Assembly: GCF_013249065.1 (NCBI RefSeq)
Contig: NZ_JABRWQ010000001.1
Span: forward strand, 847,669-911,668
Direction of reading: 5' to 3'
Length of the DNA: 64,000 bases
DNA from: Winogradskyella litoriviva
GTDB taxonomy: Bacteria; Bacteroidota; Bacteroidia; Flavobacteriales; Flavobacteriaceae
Shown: piece after piece, positions 1 to 9,197 of the stretch
Layout: each line of letters begins with the position of its first letter
Numbering within the stretch: position 1 is the first letter of the stretch
Position numbers and translations under genes: made by a program
The notes under the pieces: generated by a model
Database searches by the model: none
The model's input: only the letters and a program-made list of their open reading frames with translations
What the model was told of the DNA's origin: nothing

Positions 1-83
1 CTTTTTTGGATGAATTACAAGAATTCGCTGTTGCCAAAAGCATAAATATACTGAGTAATATTTTCATCTATAAAGAGTTTTAA
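1..83 (+). CDS. C-terminal fragment of an unidentified protein, cut by the window edge
   Basis: Frame 3 stays open from the window edge to a TAA at 81-83 and encodes a 26-residue tail ending SNIFIYKEF. The composition is plausible for a protein C-terminus, and the stop faces the sufS stop at 113 in a tight convergent arrangement. Nothing identifies the family, and a chance open frame of this length is possible. Confidence 0.35.
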   Translation, partial: FLDELQEFAVAKSINILSNIFIYKEF

Positions 84-112
84 ACTGTAAGATACATAAT
101 TGATGCCAAATT

Positions 113-1327
113 TTAGGACAGCATCATTATCGCCTTTTTTAAGGCAACAATAAAAGCATCTATTTCTTCTTTAGTATTATAGAACATAAAGGAAGCTCTA
201 ATTGTTCCGGGAATCTTATAGAAATCCATTATTGGTTGTGCACAATGATGACCTGTTCTAACTGCTATACCCATTTTATCTAATATTGTTCCAATATCAT
301 AAGGATGAATATTGCTTACGTTAAAGGAAATGACGGATGTTTTTTCTTTGGCTGTGCCGTAAATTTTTAAACCTTCAATTTGTTGTAATTGTTCGGTGCC
401 GTATTCTAATAGTTCATGTTCGTATTGGGCAATGTTATCAAAACCAATGCTGTTCATATAATCTATTGCTGCACCAAAAGCAATACCACCACAAATATTT
501 GGTGTTCCTGCTTCAAATTTATGAGGTAAGGCTGCGTAGGTTGTTTTTTCAAAAGACACTTCTGCAATCATTTCGCCTCCGCCTTGGTAAGGTGGTAACT
601 TATTCAGCCATTCTTCTTTTCCATAAAGCATACCAACTCCTGTTGGTCCGCAAATTTTGTGGGCAGAACACACATAGAAATCAACATTTAAAGCTTGAAC
701 GTCTGGTTTTAAATGCGGACAAGATTGAGCACCATCTACTAAAACAGCAGCGCCAACCTGGTGTGCTTTTTCTATAATATATTCAATAGGATTTATGGTT
801 CCTAAAGCATTAGAAATATGATTTACAAAGACCAATTTGGTGTTGTCGTTTAAAAGCGCATCGTATGCTGACATAATTAATTCGCCATTTTCATTCATCG
901 GAATGACTTTTAAACTGGCTCCTGTGCGTTCACAAAGCATTTGCCATGGCACAATATTACTGTGGTGCTCTAAAGCAGAAACAATAATTTCATCTCCTTT
1001 TTTTAAGAGTGAAGAAAAGCCGTTAGCAACTAAATTGATACTATGCGTTGTACCAGCAGTATAAATGATTTCGTAACTGTGTTTAGCATTAAAATGTTTC
1101 TGAATTTTAATACGTGCTTGCTCATAAGCGTCCGTTGCTTCCTGGCTTAAACTATGCACACCTCTATGAATATTTGCATTGTAATTGCTGTAATAATCTA
1201 CAATAACATCAATGACTTGCTGAGGTGTTTGCGAAGTTGCAGCATTATCGAAATATATGAGTGGTTTCCCATTAACCGTTCTATTGAGAATGGGGAAGTC
1301 TTTTCTTATGTTTTGTACGTCTAACAT
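113..1327 (-). CDS. sufS: Cysteine desulfurase SufS (group II)
   Basis: PLP-dependent cysteine desulfurase that removes sulfur from L-cysteine and supplies it as persulfide for Fe-S cluster assembly on SufBCD. The aminotransferase class V fold is clear: N-terminal YFDNAATSQTP, the PLP lysine in SAHKICGPTG, and the catalytic cysteine in RTGHHCAQP near the C-terminus. The frame opens earlier (1348), but family members begin MLDVQNIRKDFPIL, so the ATG at 1325-1327 is chosen, giving 404 residues, the usual length. It lies in the same direction as sufBCD but is separated from sufD by four plus-strand genes, so it probably has its own promoter. No sufE is visible next to it. Confidence 0.95.
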   Translation of the reverse strand: MLDVQNIRKDFPILNRTVNGKPLIYFDNAATSQTPQQVIDVIVDYYSNYNANIHRGVHSLSQEATDAYEQARIKIQKHFNAKHSYEIIYTAGTTHSINLVANGFSSLLKKGDEIIVSALEHHSNIVPWQMLCERTGASLKVIPMNENGELIMSAYDALLNDNTKLVFVNHISNALGTINPIEYIIEKAHQVGAAVLVDGAQSCPHLKPDVQALNVDFYVCSAHKICGPTGVGMLYGKEEWLNKLPPYQGGGEMIAEVSFEKTTYAALPHKFEAGTPNICGGIAFGAAIDYMNSIGFDNIAQYEHELLEYGTEQLQQIEGLKIYGTAKEKTSVISFNVSNIHPYDIGTILDKMGIAVRTGHHCAQPIMDFYKIPGTIRASFMFYNTKEEIDAFIVALKKAIMMLS

Positions 1328-1415
1328 TATCTGAATTGCTAAATACAAAGATACAACGCAATGTTCTTAAAGAAAAACTAATAGGTATGCATTAAAATAA
1401 ATAAAACACATTTTA

Positions 1416-1446
1416 TTTGGATACATTTATATAAAATGTATATTTG
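1416..1446 (+). promoter_or_regulatory. Bacteroidota-type promoter of the padR operon
   Basis: TTTG at 1416-1419, a spacer of 19 bases, then TATATTTG at 1439-1446 match the Bacteroidota sigma-A consensus (TTTG, about 19, TAnnTTTG). The -7 element lies 5 bases before the ATG at 1451, so the transcript would be leaderless or nearly so. It also overlaps the alternative upstream ATG at 1436, which argues against that start. Confidence 0.8.
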
Positions 1447-1450
1447 TAAT

Positions 1451-1783
1451 ATGTATAGTAAAGAATTAACTAAAGGAACGTTACAACCTATTATTTTAAC
1501 GCTTATTAATAACAAGGGTAAAATGTACGGTTATGAGATTACACAAGAAGTAAAGAAGATGACATCAGGAAAAATTGATATTTCGGAAGGTGCATTATAT
1601 CCAATTTTACATAAGCTTGAAGCAAAGAAGGTTTTAGAAACTGAAAAAGTATTTATTGGTAAGCGTGTTAGAAAGTATTATAAAGTAACCAAGGAAGGTA
1701 AAAAAATGGTTGAAACCGTTACTGAGGAAATCAATGATTTTATAGAAACGTTGAGCCTGATTTTTAATCCAAAACCCATATAA
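1451..1783 (+). CDS. PadR family transcriptional regulator
   Basis: Small winged-helix repressor of the PadR family, 110 residues. It begins MYSKELTKGTLQPIILTL, followed by YGYEITQEV and the wing segment EGALYPILHKLEAKKVLE, all typical of PadR. The start at 1451 is preferred over 1436 because 1436 lies inside the promoter's -7 element. The next gene starts 2 bases after the stop, so the regulator is co-transcribed with the two membrane proteins and the serine hydrolase downstream. PadR proteins commonly sit first in operons whose membrane proteins they control and often repress their own promoter. The ligand is unknown. Confidence 0.9.
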   Translation: MYSKELTKGTLQPIILTLINNKGKMYGYEITQEVKKMTSGKIDISEGALYPILHKLEAKKVLETEKVFIGKRVRKYYKVTKEGKKMVETVTEEINDFIETLSLIFNPKPI

Positions 1784-1785
1784 AC

Positions 1786-2214
1786 ATGGAATTAACAGAA
1801 AAACATATCACGTTTATTGAAAATAGCTTGTCTTTGTATGGTGTGGAAAATATTGATTTAAGGGAAGATTTACTAGACCATATCTGCACTTATATTGAAA
1901 ATCAAGATTCTGAAGATTTTAATAGGTTGTATCAACAAGCTTTACAGAAATTTGGTGGTTATGCAAGTTTTCAGAATCTACAATTAGAAACTAATCATCA
2001 AAAATTAGCTAAAGAAATCATTTTTGTAAATAAGTTAAAATTCTCTGCAGGCTTCTTAGTCATCCTTTTATTGGTTGTTAGCTTAGTTTTTCAAATGATG
2101 CAATGGCCTTATGCAAATGCTTATTTACTTGGTGTAATTGTAGTGTCAGTATTAGTAATACTTCCTGCTCATTTTTATGCAGCCTATAAAAAATCTATTC
2201 ACAAATATTCTTAA
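1786..2214 (+). CDS. Membrane protein partner of PadR regulator
   Basis: 142 residues. A soluble, acidic, helical N-terminal half (to about residue 80, with LREDLLDHICTYIE) precedes two hydrophobic segments (about 85-105 and 112-132) joined by the motif QWPYANAY. The N-terminal half resembles the helical domain that often accompanies PadR regulators in Firmicutes and Bacteroidota, and it may contact the regulator; this is inference from position. It starts 2 bases after padR. Its C-terminal half resembles the next small gene (WPY motif, then a membrane segment ending PxxFY). Confidence 0.6.
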   Translation: MELTEKHITFIENSLSLYGVENIDLREDLLDHICTYIENQDSEDFNRLYQQALQKFGGYASFQNLQLETNHQKLAKEIIFVNKLKFSAGFLVILLLVVSLVFQMMQWPYANAYLLGVIVVSVLVILPAHFYAAYKKSIHKYS

Positions 2215-2224
2215 AACATTTATT

Positions 2225-2404
2225 ATGAAGAAATCATTCTACATCCTCGGATTTGTAACATTTTTTATTCTCGGAATTGGTGCAATGTTTGAGTTTTTGA
2301 CATGGCCATACAGAGGTGTTATCGTTTTTATCGGCTTTCTGTTTCTTAATTTCGGATTGATTCCTACCTATTTCTATCAAAAATATCAGCAATGTCAGTC
2401 TTAA
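2225..2404 (+). CDS. Small two-helix membrane protein with WPY motif
   Basis: 59 residues: two membrane helices separated by FEFLTWPYRG and a short basic tail. The frame opens at 2177, but the ATG at 2225 (MKKSFYILG), just after the upstream stop at 2214, is the natural start. The arrangement WPY, hydrophobic stretch, PTYFYQKYQ mirrors the C-terminal half of the preceding protein, suggesting a duplicated domain. The 3' end overlaps the start of the following gene by 13 bases, so translation is probably coupled. Function unknown. Confidence 0.6.
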   Translation: MKKSFYILGFVTFFILGIGAMFEFLTWPYRGVIVFIGFLFLNFGLIPTYFYQKYQQCQS

Positions 2405-4047
2405 GATATTGCTGTTTTCTGATATGCTTGATTGTCTATTGTTCTGCAACAACACAAACTGATATCACTAAAAAGATTGATGAACTATTAGAAGTTTACG
2501 ATTCTAATGAAGCGCCAGGAGTAACTGTAAGGGTTATTAACCAAGGAAAATCTATTTACTCTAAAGGGTTTGGACTTTCAAATTTAAACTACAACATCAA
2601 AAATTCGGATTCAACGATTTTTAGTTTGGCATCCGTTGCTAAACAGTTTACCGCATCTGCTGTTTGGGCATTGATTAATGACGGAAAATTAAATTTAGAG
2701 GATGATATTAGAACGTATTTGCCAGAATTTCCAAAGTATAATAATATTATAAAAATTAAGCATTTATTAAACCATACAAGTGGAATTAGGAACTACCATA
2801 CCTTAATGTATTTGTCAGGTTTTGATTATGACACATCTTATTATGATAATAATACTGTGCTTCAATTGGCATGCAAACAAAAAGGATTAAATAATCAACC
2901 AGGAGAAAAAGTTAGTTATTCTAATACCAATTATAATCTTTTAGCGCTAATAATTGAAAGAATTTCAGAACAAAACCTCAATGATTATTTAAGGCTAAAA
3001 ATTCTAAGTCCCTTGCAAATGAATTCCACTTTTGTTAGAGTAGAACACGGTAAACCAATTAAAAACAAAGCTGTTGGTTATCAGCAACAGAAAGAAGGCT
3101 TCAAGTTTTCTACAAGTAGTCAATTAAGTTATGGAGCAGGTAGTATGGGTTCTTCTGCCAATGACATGGCTATTTGGATGCAAATGCTCAATGAACAAAT
3201 TTTAGAATTTACATCCTTAGCTCAATTTTTAAAAGAAACCGAAGTATTAAAGTCTGGCGAGAAGACAACCTATGCAAGAGGATTAATGATAGATAACTAC
3301 AAAGGTTATAAAACAGCACATCATAGTGGTTTTGGGTTTGGTGGACGTACGCAATTAATTACTATTTCTAAAAAGCAACTAGGTATTATTGTTTTAACCA
3401 ATTCTCAATCTATAGATGCCCCAAAAATTGGATACCAGATTTTAGATATTTTAATTGAAGACAAAGAAAAGTTTAAAGATATAAAGGAAGAAAAAATAAG
3501 ATTTAAAGAACAGGATTTCAAGGCATTTATTGGCGAATATAAAGAGGTCAATAGCGATATGACTATGACATTATTTGTAGAAAACGATACCCTAAAATCT
3601 ATTGGTTCTATGGGAAGAACTGCTGCTGCACTCGTGCAATTTGACGAAAACAAGTTTCATAGAACCCAAAGCCAGAACGTGAAATATGATTTTACACCTT
3701 CAGCATCTCACGATATGATTATTTCATTTGGAGGTACACCATTTTATTTTAAATATGCTAAATTTATTGATGCTGAAGGCATTGAAGTCTCAGATTTTGT
3801 GGGAGATTTTTATTCGGAAGAATTAGATGTTACTTATCGTTTTTTTGAAGAAGACCATAAGCTTAAATTGTCTTACGCAGGAAAGCAAAGTGTAAATTTA
3901 TATCCCATTCAGTTAAACCAATATGGTAATAATGATAGAACACTTTATCATTTTGTAAAAGATGAAAACAACAGAGTACAAGGTATGCTTTTATCTTGTG
4001 ATGGGACTGTTAGGGAAATTGTATTTAAAAAAGAAAAGGATCGCTAA
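2392..4047 (+). CDS. Serine hydrolase, beta-lactamase/PBP4-like family
   Basis: 551 residues: signal peptide (residues 1-18), a class C beta-lactamase-like domain (about 28-360) and a C-terminal beta-rich extension. The three active-site motifs are visible: S81-V-A-K84, Y176-S-N178 and H311-S-G313. Such proteins act in the periplasm as D,D-peptidases or esterases; the substrate cannot be told from sequence, and it should not be read as a resistance gene. It is the last gene of the PadR operon, overlapping the preceding stop by 13 bases, and ends in a hairpin terminator that includes its stop codon. Confidence 0.85.
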   Translation: MSVLRYCCFLICLIVYCSATTQTDITKKIDELLEVYDSNEAPGVTVRVINQGKSIYSKGFGLSNLNYNIKNSDSTIFSLASVAKQFTASAVWALINDGKLNLEDDIRTYLPEFPKYNNIIKIKHLLNHTSGIRNYHTLMYLSGFDYDTSYYDNNTVLQLACKQKGLNNQPGEKVSYSNTNYNLLALIIERISEQNLNDYLRLKILSPLQMNSTFVRVEHGKPIKNKAVGYQQQKEGFKFSTSSQLSYGAGSMGSSANDMAIWMQMLNEQILEFTSLAQFLKETEVLKSGEKTTYARGLMIDNYKGYKTAHHSGFGFGGRTQLITISKKQLGIIVLTNSQSIDAPKIGYQILDILIEDKEKFKDIKEEKIRFKEQDFKAFIGEYKEVNSDMTMTLFVENDTLKSIGSMGRTAAALVQFDENKFHRTQSQNVKYDFTPSASHDMIISFGGTPFYFKYAKFIDAEGIEVSDFVGDFYSEELDVTYRFFEEDHKLKLSYAGKQSVNLYPIQLNQYGNNDRTLYHFVKDENNRVQGMLLSCDGTVREIVFKKEKDR

Positions 4048-4064
4048 ATGGCCATCCTTTTTTT
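4034..4064 (+). terminator. Intrinsic terminator of the padR operon
   Basis: AAAAGGAT (4034-4041) pairs with ATCCTTTT (4054-4061), followed by more T. The stem overlaps the last codons and stop of the serine hydrolase. Confidence 0.7.
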
Positions 4065-4075
4065 GTGAATAATTA

Positions 4076-4108
4076 AGATCTTTAAGGTTTTCAAAACCTT
4101 AAAGATCT
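4076..4108. terminator. Perfect 33-base palindrome between convergent genes
   Basis: Two 16-base arms (AGATCTTTAAGGTTTT and its reverse complement) flank a single central C. It lies between the converging serine hydrolase and sufD, so it probably terminates sufD transcription. The usual T-run after the stem is poor, so another role is possible. Confidence 0.5.
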
Positions 4109-4121
4109 GTTGTTGTATAAG

Positions 4122-5435
4122 TTATAAGTCAAACCCAAGATTTACACCTAATTTCTTAGCTATAATCTTAGTAATTCTATTTTTTAGTTCTGGTATTTTA
4201 ACCGAATCCATCACGTTGTTACTAAAGGCAAACATTAATAATGCTCTAGCTTCTTTCTCAGGTATTCCTCTAGATCGTAAGTAAAACATTGCACTTTCAT
4301 CTAACTGACCAATCGTACAACCGTGAGAACATTTTACATCATCTGCAAAAATTTCAAGCTGAGGCTTGGTGTTAATGGATGCTTTGTCACTCATTAAGAT
4401 GTTATTATTAGCTTGAAACGCATTGGTTTTTTGCGCTTCCTTTTCTACAACAACTTTTCCATTAAAAACACCTGTTGCGCTATCATCAAAAATACCTTTG
4501 TAATCTTGGTGGCTTTCGCAATTTGGTTCTATGTGGTGTACTAACGTGTTGTGGTCTACGTGTTGCTTATCTCCAATTATGGTAATTCCTTTCATGGTAG
4601 AATCAATACGCTCTCCATTTTGGTAAAAATTAAGATTGTTTCTAGTTAATTTACCACCAAAAGAAAAGGTATGCACTTTAGCTAAACTTTCTTGTTTTTG
4701 ATTGACGTAAGTGTTATCAATTAATGAAGCACTTTGCTTATCATTCTGAATTTTATAATAATCTACAATAGCACGTTTATTAGTAAAGATTTCAGTTACA
4801 GAATTGGTTAAAACAGGGTTGTCCGTTAAACTCTGGTGACGTTCTATAATCTGAACATGTGCATTTTCGTTAACTACAATGAGGTTACGAGGTTGTAATA
4901 GCACTGCAGATTCATTTCCTGTTGAAAAATGGATAATTTGAATTGGTTTGTCTACAACTTTATTCTTTGGAATATTGATGTAAGCACCTTCATGTGAAAA
5001 TGCAGTATTTAATGATGACAAACCATCTTTTGATGCAATTTTATTGAAATAATTATCAATAATAACTTTGTATTTTGGTTTTGTTAAAGCTGAAGACATT
5101 AAGCATACATCTAAACCATCATGTGTGGTTTGAGATAGGTTAGAAGCATATTTTCCGTCAATAAAAATAATTTTATAAGCATCTATCTCATGTATAAAAT
5201 ATTTCTTTACATCTTTAAATTCAATATCATTTTCATGCTTGGGAAACACACTGTAATCTTGTTTTAAAACAGTATTTAAGGATGTGTATTTCCAATCTTC
5301 TAATTTCTTAGTAGGAAATCCTTCTGCTTCAAAAGTTTTTATGGCTTCAGTACGAATGTCATGTATGGACGAGTGCACATCTACTGTGTCTTCAAATGCC
5401 ATAAATGACGATACTAATTTTTCTTTTAAACTCAT
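4122..5435 (-). CDS. sufD: Fe-S cluster assembly protein SufD
   Basis: Scaffold subunit of the SufBC2D complex, 437 residues with the SufB/SufD beta-helix core. The C-terminal part has the family segment ADDVKCSHGCTIGQLDESAM with the conserved Cys/His region, followed by YLRSRGIPEKEARALL. SufD pairs with SufB to form the site where the nascent cluster is built and is needed for iron entry. It lies 78 bases after sufC and is last in the iscA-sufB-lipoprotein-sufC-sufD run. Confidence 0.95.
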   Translation of the reverse strand: MSLKEKLVSSFMAFEDTVDVHSSIHDIRTEAIKTFEAEGFPTKKLEDWKYTSLNTVLKQDYSVFPKHENDIEFKDVKKYFIHEIDAYKIIFIDGKYASNLSQTTHDGLDVCLMSSALTKPKYKVIIDNYFNKIASKDGLSSLNTAFSHEGAYINIPKNKVVDKPIQIIHFSTGNESAVLLQPRNLIVVNENAHVQIIERHQSLTDNPVLTNSVTEIFTNKRAIVDYYKIQNDKQSASLIDNTYVNQKQESLAKVHTFSFGGKLTRNNLNFYQNGERIDSTMKGITIIGDKQHVDHNTLVHHIEPNCESHQDYKGIFDDSATGVFNGKVVVEKEAQKTNAFQANNNILMSDKASINTKPQLEIFADDVKCSHGCTIGQLDESAMFYLRSRGIPEKEARALLMFAFSNNVMDSVKIPELKNRITKIIAKKLGVNLGFDL

Positions 5436-5513
5436 TTGTATTAGTTGTTAGTTGTTGGTTGATAGTCTTAGGTTACTTACTGCAAGCTTAAGACTGACCG
5501 ACTGCCTACTAAA

Positions 5514-6266
5514 TTAAGCGTTTACTTCTTCTTTTATCCAATCGTAACCTTTAGCTTCTAACTCGTGTGCTAATTCTTTTCCTCCAGATTTTACAATTTT
5601 TCCATTGTATAAAACATGAACAAAATCTGGTACAATATGGTCTAATAAACGTTGGTAGTGTGTAATAACAATAACAGCGTTGTCTTTAGATTTTAATTTA
5701 TTGACACCATTAGCAACAATACGAAGTGCATCAATGTCTAAACCAGAATCCGTTTCGTCTAAGATAGCTAATTTTGGTTCTAGCATGGCCATTTGAAAAA
5801 TCTCGTTACGTTTCTTTTCACCACCAGAGAATCCTTCGTTTAAAGAACGCGATAAGAACTTACGGTCTATTTCTAAAAGCTCAGATTTTTCACGAATCAT
5901 TTTCAACATGTCTTTAGCAGGCATATCTTCTAATCCTTTAGCTTTTCTTGTTTCGTTAATTGCAGTTTTCATAAAGTTAGTAACACTTACTCCAGGAATT
6001 TCTACAGGATATTGAAAAGATAAAAACACACCTTTATGTGCACGCTCTTCAGCCGCTAATTCTTCAATATCTTCACCTTCTAATAAAATAGAGCCTTCGG
6101 TTACTTCATATTCTTCTTTGCCAGCAATTACTGAGGCTAGTGTACTTTTTCCTGAGCCATTTGGTCCCATTATAGCATGAACTTCTCCTGCTTTTACCTC
6201 GAGATTAATACCTTTTAATATGGCTTTGTCTTCTATACTTGCGTGCAAGTTGTTGATTTTTAACAT
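5514..6266 (-). CDS. sufC: Fe-S cluster assembly ATPase SufC
   Basis: ABC-type ATPase of the SufBCD complex, 250 residues. Walker A is GPNGSGKST (residues 34-42), the signature is [11 protein letters not shown], and Walker B is [12 protein letters not shown], with the SufC-specific ETDSGLD form. ATP-driven dimerisation of SufC opens the SufB-SufD interface. It starts 4 bases after the stop of the upstream lipoprotein gene, so the two are certainly co-transcribed. Confidence 0.97.
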   Translation of the reverse strand: MLKINNLHASIEDKAILKGINLEVKAGEVHAIMGPNGSGKSTLASVIAGKEEYEVTEGSILLEGEDIEELAAEERAHKGVFLSFQYPVEIPGVSVTNFMKTAINETRKAKGLEDMPAKDMLKMIREKSELLEIDRKFLSRSLNEGFSGGEKKRNEIFQMAMLEPKLAILDETDSGLDIDALRIVANGVNKLKSKDNAVIVITHYQRLLDHIVPDFVHVLYNGKIVKSGGKELAHELEAKGYDWIKEEVNA

Positions 6267-6270
6267 AGTC

Positions 6271-6681
6271 TTATTTTGCTAATTTTATAACGTCTTTTGA
6301 ATCTGTATTTGGTGTTTCCACCTTTAATATTTCTTTAATTTCAACTCTAAAAGGCCAGCCTTCTTCGCCTTCTGGTTTTTTGAATTTCCTAACTCTTACA
6401 GTTACAGGAACCATATCTGTTGCTTCTTTCTTATATGGCTTAACTTGTTTTTCTAAAAGCTGTAAGTTGTCGTCTATAACTACGCCATAAATTTCATTAG
6501 AAGTTTGCAAAACGGCAGCTTTACCAAAATAAACAAAATCTCCCTTTATGGTTATCAACCCATCATTTTGATCGAACGATTTTGCTCTGTTCTCTTCTAA
6601 ATTAACTTCGTTAGTTTTTGTTTCATTTTTACATGAAAATATCGCTAACGCTAAAAAGATAATAAGGTTAAATTTTTTCAT
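6271..6681 (-). CDS. Lipoprotein of unknown function inside the suf operon
   Basis: 136 residues. A lipoprotein signal peptide (LALAIFSC, Cys at residue 17) is followed by a polar linker and a compact beta-rich domain (from about residue 40). The alternating strands ([41 protein letters not shown]) suggest a small barrel such as an OB fold, which is inference only. Its position between sufB and sufC, 4 bases before sufC, shows shared transcription. A membrane-anchored periplasmic lipoprotein has no obvious part in a cytosolic Fe-S machine. Confidence 0.65.
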   Translation of the reverse strand: MKKFNLIIFLALAIFSCKNETKTNEVNLEENRAKSFDQNDGLITIKGDFVYFGKAAVLQTSNEIYGVVIDDNLQLLEKQVKPYKKEATDMVPVTVRVRKFKKPEGEEGWPFRVEIKEILKVETPNTDSKDVIKLAK

Positions 6682-6763
6682 TTTCTCTATCCTGAAATAC
6701 CGAATTATTATAATTAAACTTTTTTTTTAGTACCTAAAAGGTGTTTTATACCTTACGGACATA

Positions 6764-8212
6764 TTATCCTACAGAACCCTCTAAACTAATTTCTAATAAT
6801 TTCTGAGCCTCTACTGCAAATTCCATTGGTAATTTGTTTAATACTTCTTTACTAAATCCATTTACTATTAAAGCAATGGCTTTTTCTGTATCTATACCTC
6901 TTTGATTACAGTAAAAAATTTGGTCTTCACCAATTTTACTCGTGGTTGCTTCGTGCTCAATCATTGCACTTTTATTTTTCGCTTCAATGTATGGAAACGT
7001 GTGTGCACCACATTCATTACCCATTAGTAAACTATCACATTGCGAAAAGTTACGTGCATTTTCTGCTCGAGAACTTACTTGTACTAATCCACGATAAGAG
7101 TTTTGAGACTTACCAGCAGAAATGCCTTTAGATATAATTGTTGATTTTGTATTTTTACCTAAGTGAATCATCTTGGTGCCAGTATCTGCCTGCTGATAAT
7201 TATTAGTTACAGCTATAGAATAAAACTCACCAACTGAATTATCACCTTTTAAAACACAACTAGGATATTTCCATGTTACCGCAGAACCTGTTTCTACTTG
7301 TGTCCAAGATATTTTTGCATTTTTCTCACAAAGCCCTCTTTTAGTTACAAAGTTAAAAACACCTCCTTTACCTTCAGCATTTCCTGGATACCAGTTTTGT
7401 ACTGTAGAATATTTAATTTCTGCATCATCTAATGCAATTAATTCTACAACCGCTGCATGTAATTGATTTTCGTCTCTACTTGGTGCAGTACAACCTTCTA
7501 AGTAAGAGACATAACTACCTTCGTCTGCTATCACAAGGGTTCTTTCAAACTGTCCTGTACCTGCTTGATTAATTCTAAAATAGGTCGATAATTCCATTGG
7601 GCAGCGCACACCTTTTGGAATATAACAGAATGAGCCATCACTAAAAACGGCAGAATTTAAAGCAGCATAAAAATTGTCTTTTTGAGGTACAACAGTACCA
7701 AGATGTTTTCTTACTAATTCTGGATGTTCTTTTATAGCCTCAGAAATACTCATAAAAATGATGCCTTTTTCGCCTAAAGTCTTTTTAAATGTTGTAGCCA
7801 CAGAAACTGAATCTACAACGACATCCATAGCAACACCTGCTAATTTCTTTTGCTCATCTAATGATATACCTAATTTTTCAAAAGTTGCCAGTAATTCTGG
7901 GTCAACTTCATCAATACTATCGTATTTTGGTTTACTATTTGGTGCAGAATAATATGATATAGCTTGAAAATCTGGTTTTTCGTAATGTACATTAGCCCAA
8001 TCAGGCTCTTCCATTTCTTTCCAAATTTTAAAGGCTTCCAAACGCCATTCTGTCATCCATTCTGGTTCATTTTTTTTCTTAGAAATAGCAATAACAACTT
8101 CTTCATTAAGTCCAACAGGAAATGTTTCAGATTCAATATCTGTATAAAAACCATATTCGTATTCTTTGGTTTTTAATTCTTCCCTTAAATCGTCTTCAGT
8201 ATATTTACTCAT
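6764..8212 (-). CDS. sufB: Fe-S cluster assembly protein SufB
   Basis: Central scaffold of the SufBC2D complex, 482 residues, full length. Typical segments are the N-terminal [56 protein letters not shown] and the C-terminal [17 protein letters not shown]. SufB receives sulfur from SufS/SufE and assembles the cluster with SufD. It is the second gene of the run that begins with the iscA-like gene, about 60 bases after it. Confidence 0.97.
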   Translation of the reverse strand: MSKYTEDDLREELKTKEYEYGFYTDIESETFPVGLNEEVVIAISKKKNEPEWMTEWRLEAFKIWKEMEEPDWANVHYEKPDFQAISYYSAPNSKPKYDSIDEVDPELLATFEKLGISLDEQKKLAGVAMDVVVDSVSVATTFKKTLGEKGIIFMSISEAIKEHPELVRKHLGTVVPQKDNFYAALNSAVFSDGSFCYIPKGVRCPMELSTYFRINQAGTGQFERTLVIADEGSYVSYLEGCTAPSRDENQLHAAVVELIALDDAEIKYSTVQNWYPGNAEGKGGVFNFVTKRGLCEKNAKISWTQVETGSAVTWKYPSCVLKGDNSVGEFYSIAVTNNYQQADTGTKMIHLGKNTKSTIISKGISAGKSQNSYRGLVQVSSRAENARNFSQCDSLLMGNECGAHTFPYIEAKNKSAMIEHEATTSKIGEDQIFYCNQRGIDTEKAIALIVNGFSKEVLNKLPMEFAVEAQKLLEISLEGSVG

Positions 8213-8272
8213 AATTTTTTTTGCGTGATTTTTAAACTCGTTCCTTTCAGAAAGGTTAGGATGGACTCTCTA

Positions 8273-8602
8273 TTATAGCGAAAAACTTTCTCCACAACCA
8301 CATGTGCGGTTGGCATTAGGGTTGTTGAAAACAAAACCTGTTCCGTTTAATCCACCTGAATATTCTAACGTTGTCCCAATTAGGTAAAGAAAACTCTTTT
8401 TATCCACAATGATTTTAATATCGTTGTCTTCAAAAACTTTGTCGTCTTCGGCTTGTGTTTTATCAAACTTTAAATCGTAAGACAGCCCAGAACAACCACC
8501 ACTTTTTACACCTACTCTAACATAGTCTGTACTTGGGTTGTAGCCATCATCAGTCATTAGTTCTATGACTTTCTTTTTTGCGTGATCAGAGACTTTAATC
8601 AT
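8273..8602 (-). CDS. A-type Fe-S carrier protein (HesB/IscA/SufA family)
   Basis: 109 residues with the three invariant cysteines of A-type carriers: C37 in SGGCSGLSY, and C101 and C103 in the C-terminal TCGCGESFSL. These proteins pass assembled clusters to target enzymes. It leads the suf run (then sufB, lipoprotein, sufC, sufD) and has a Bacteroidota -7 element upstream at 8635-8642. Whether it should be called SufA or IscA cannot be decided from sequence. Confidence 0.93.
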   Translation of the reverse strand: MIKVSDHAKKKVIELMTDDGYNPSTDYVRVGVKSGGCSGLSYDLKFDKTQAEDDKVFEDNDIKIIVDKKSFLYLIGTTLEYSGGLNGTGFVFNNPNANRTCGCGESFSL

Positions 8603-8634
8603 ATATTTTAACTAGATTAGTTCTAAATAGAATG

Positions 8635-8642
8635 CAAATATA
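8635..8642 (-). promoter_or_regulatory. -7 promoter element of the suf operon
   Basis: On the minus strand the octamer reads TATATTTG, a perfect TAnnTTTG -7 element, 32 bases before the carrier gene start. A matching -33 TTTG at the usual spacing is not clear. Confidence 0.55.
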
Positions 8643-8737
8643 CGATATAACAAGGGTTTAACCATAGACACTAACATTATATTAGTATATGATTTAATAA
8701 GATTTAACTATGACTTAACAGCCAAGGAAATACTTAA

Positions 8738-8977
8738 TTATGAAGTCACTTTTGTTTTAGAAACTGTTCTTGTAAGTCTATACAATTCTTGTAGTGTATC
8801 TTTTAACTGACTATTTGTAACAGTATTATTTTCAAAATTACCATTAGAATCTGTAATAACTACGGCATCACAATGAGTGCAAGTGAGCTCAGCAGTATGA
8901 TCGATGTAGGTCTTTGATCTTTTGTAGTTATGGCCAAATATGGCGCATGGTAGGATTGGGTTAGTTTTGGGTTTCAT
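8738..8977 (-). CDS. Small zinc-ribbon-like protein, paralogue 1
   Basis: 79 residues if started at the ATG at 8975-8977 (MKPKTNPILPC); the longer open frame to 9088 adds an unlikely leader. It has C-x2-FGHNY near the N-terminus, a conserved histidine, then C-T-H-C, a likely four-ligand zinc site. The pattern C..FGH.Y...K......EY.C..C is shared with two genes downstream of thiL and resembles small DUF1660-type proteins. Function unknown; the N-terminal match with the paralogue at 10542-10784 (MKPxK) supports the chosen start. Confidence 0.6.
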   Translation of the reverse strand: MKPKTNPILPCAIFGHNYKRSKTYIDHTAELTCTHCDAVVITDSNGNFENNTVTNSQLKDTLQELYRLTRTVSKTKVTS

Positions 8978-9185
8978 AGGTTGTAAACTTAGGGTAGAGC
9001 AATTTAAAAAATACAACTTAAAACAAGTCGAAATACGAGATTTTTCGATGAAATGCACAATGTTTTTGGTTTTAATGTTAAAATTCAATGGCTTTATGCT
9101 GATATATTAGTTGGATTGAATGATTCTACTCTTAAAATAAATTATAAATTATTCTATAATTGGTTACAATTAAAAAAAAGCATAA

Positions 9186-9193
9186 TATTTTTG
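9186..9193 (+). promoter_or_regulatory. -7 promoter element of thiL
   Basis: TATTTTTG fits TAnnTTTG and ends 4 bases before the thiL ATG, implying a leaderless or nearly leaderless mRNA. A TTG at 9160-9162 could serve as a -33 element with a long spacer. The short leader leaves no room for a TPP riboswitch. Confidence 0.55.
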
Positions 9194-9197
9194 CACT

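Noticed and set aside
337..1064. Plus-strand open frames inside sufS
   Set aside because: They lie wholly within a strongly conserved minus-strand gene and have no protein-like composition; shadows.
2392..4047. The two beta-lactamase-like serine hydrolases as antibiotic resistance genes
   Set aside because: Motifs are those of the broad serine hydrolase/PBP4 group with extra C-terminal domains; nothing points to beta-lactam hydrolysis.
9100..9197. TPP riboswitch upstream of thiL
   Set aside because: No conserved CUGAGA-type element is visible and the promoter element leaves almost no leader.
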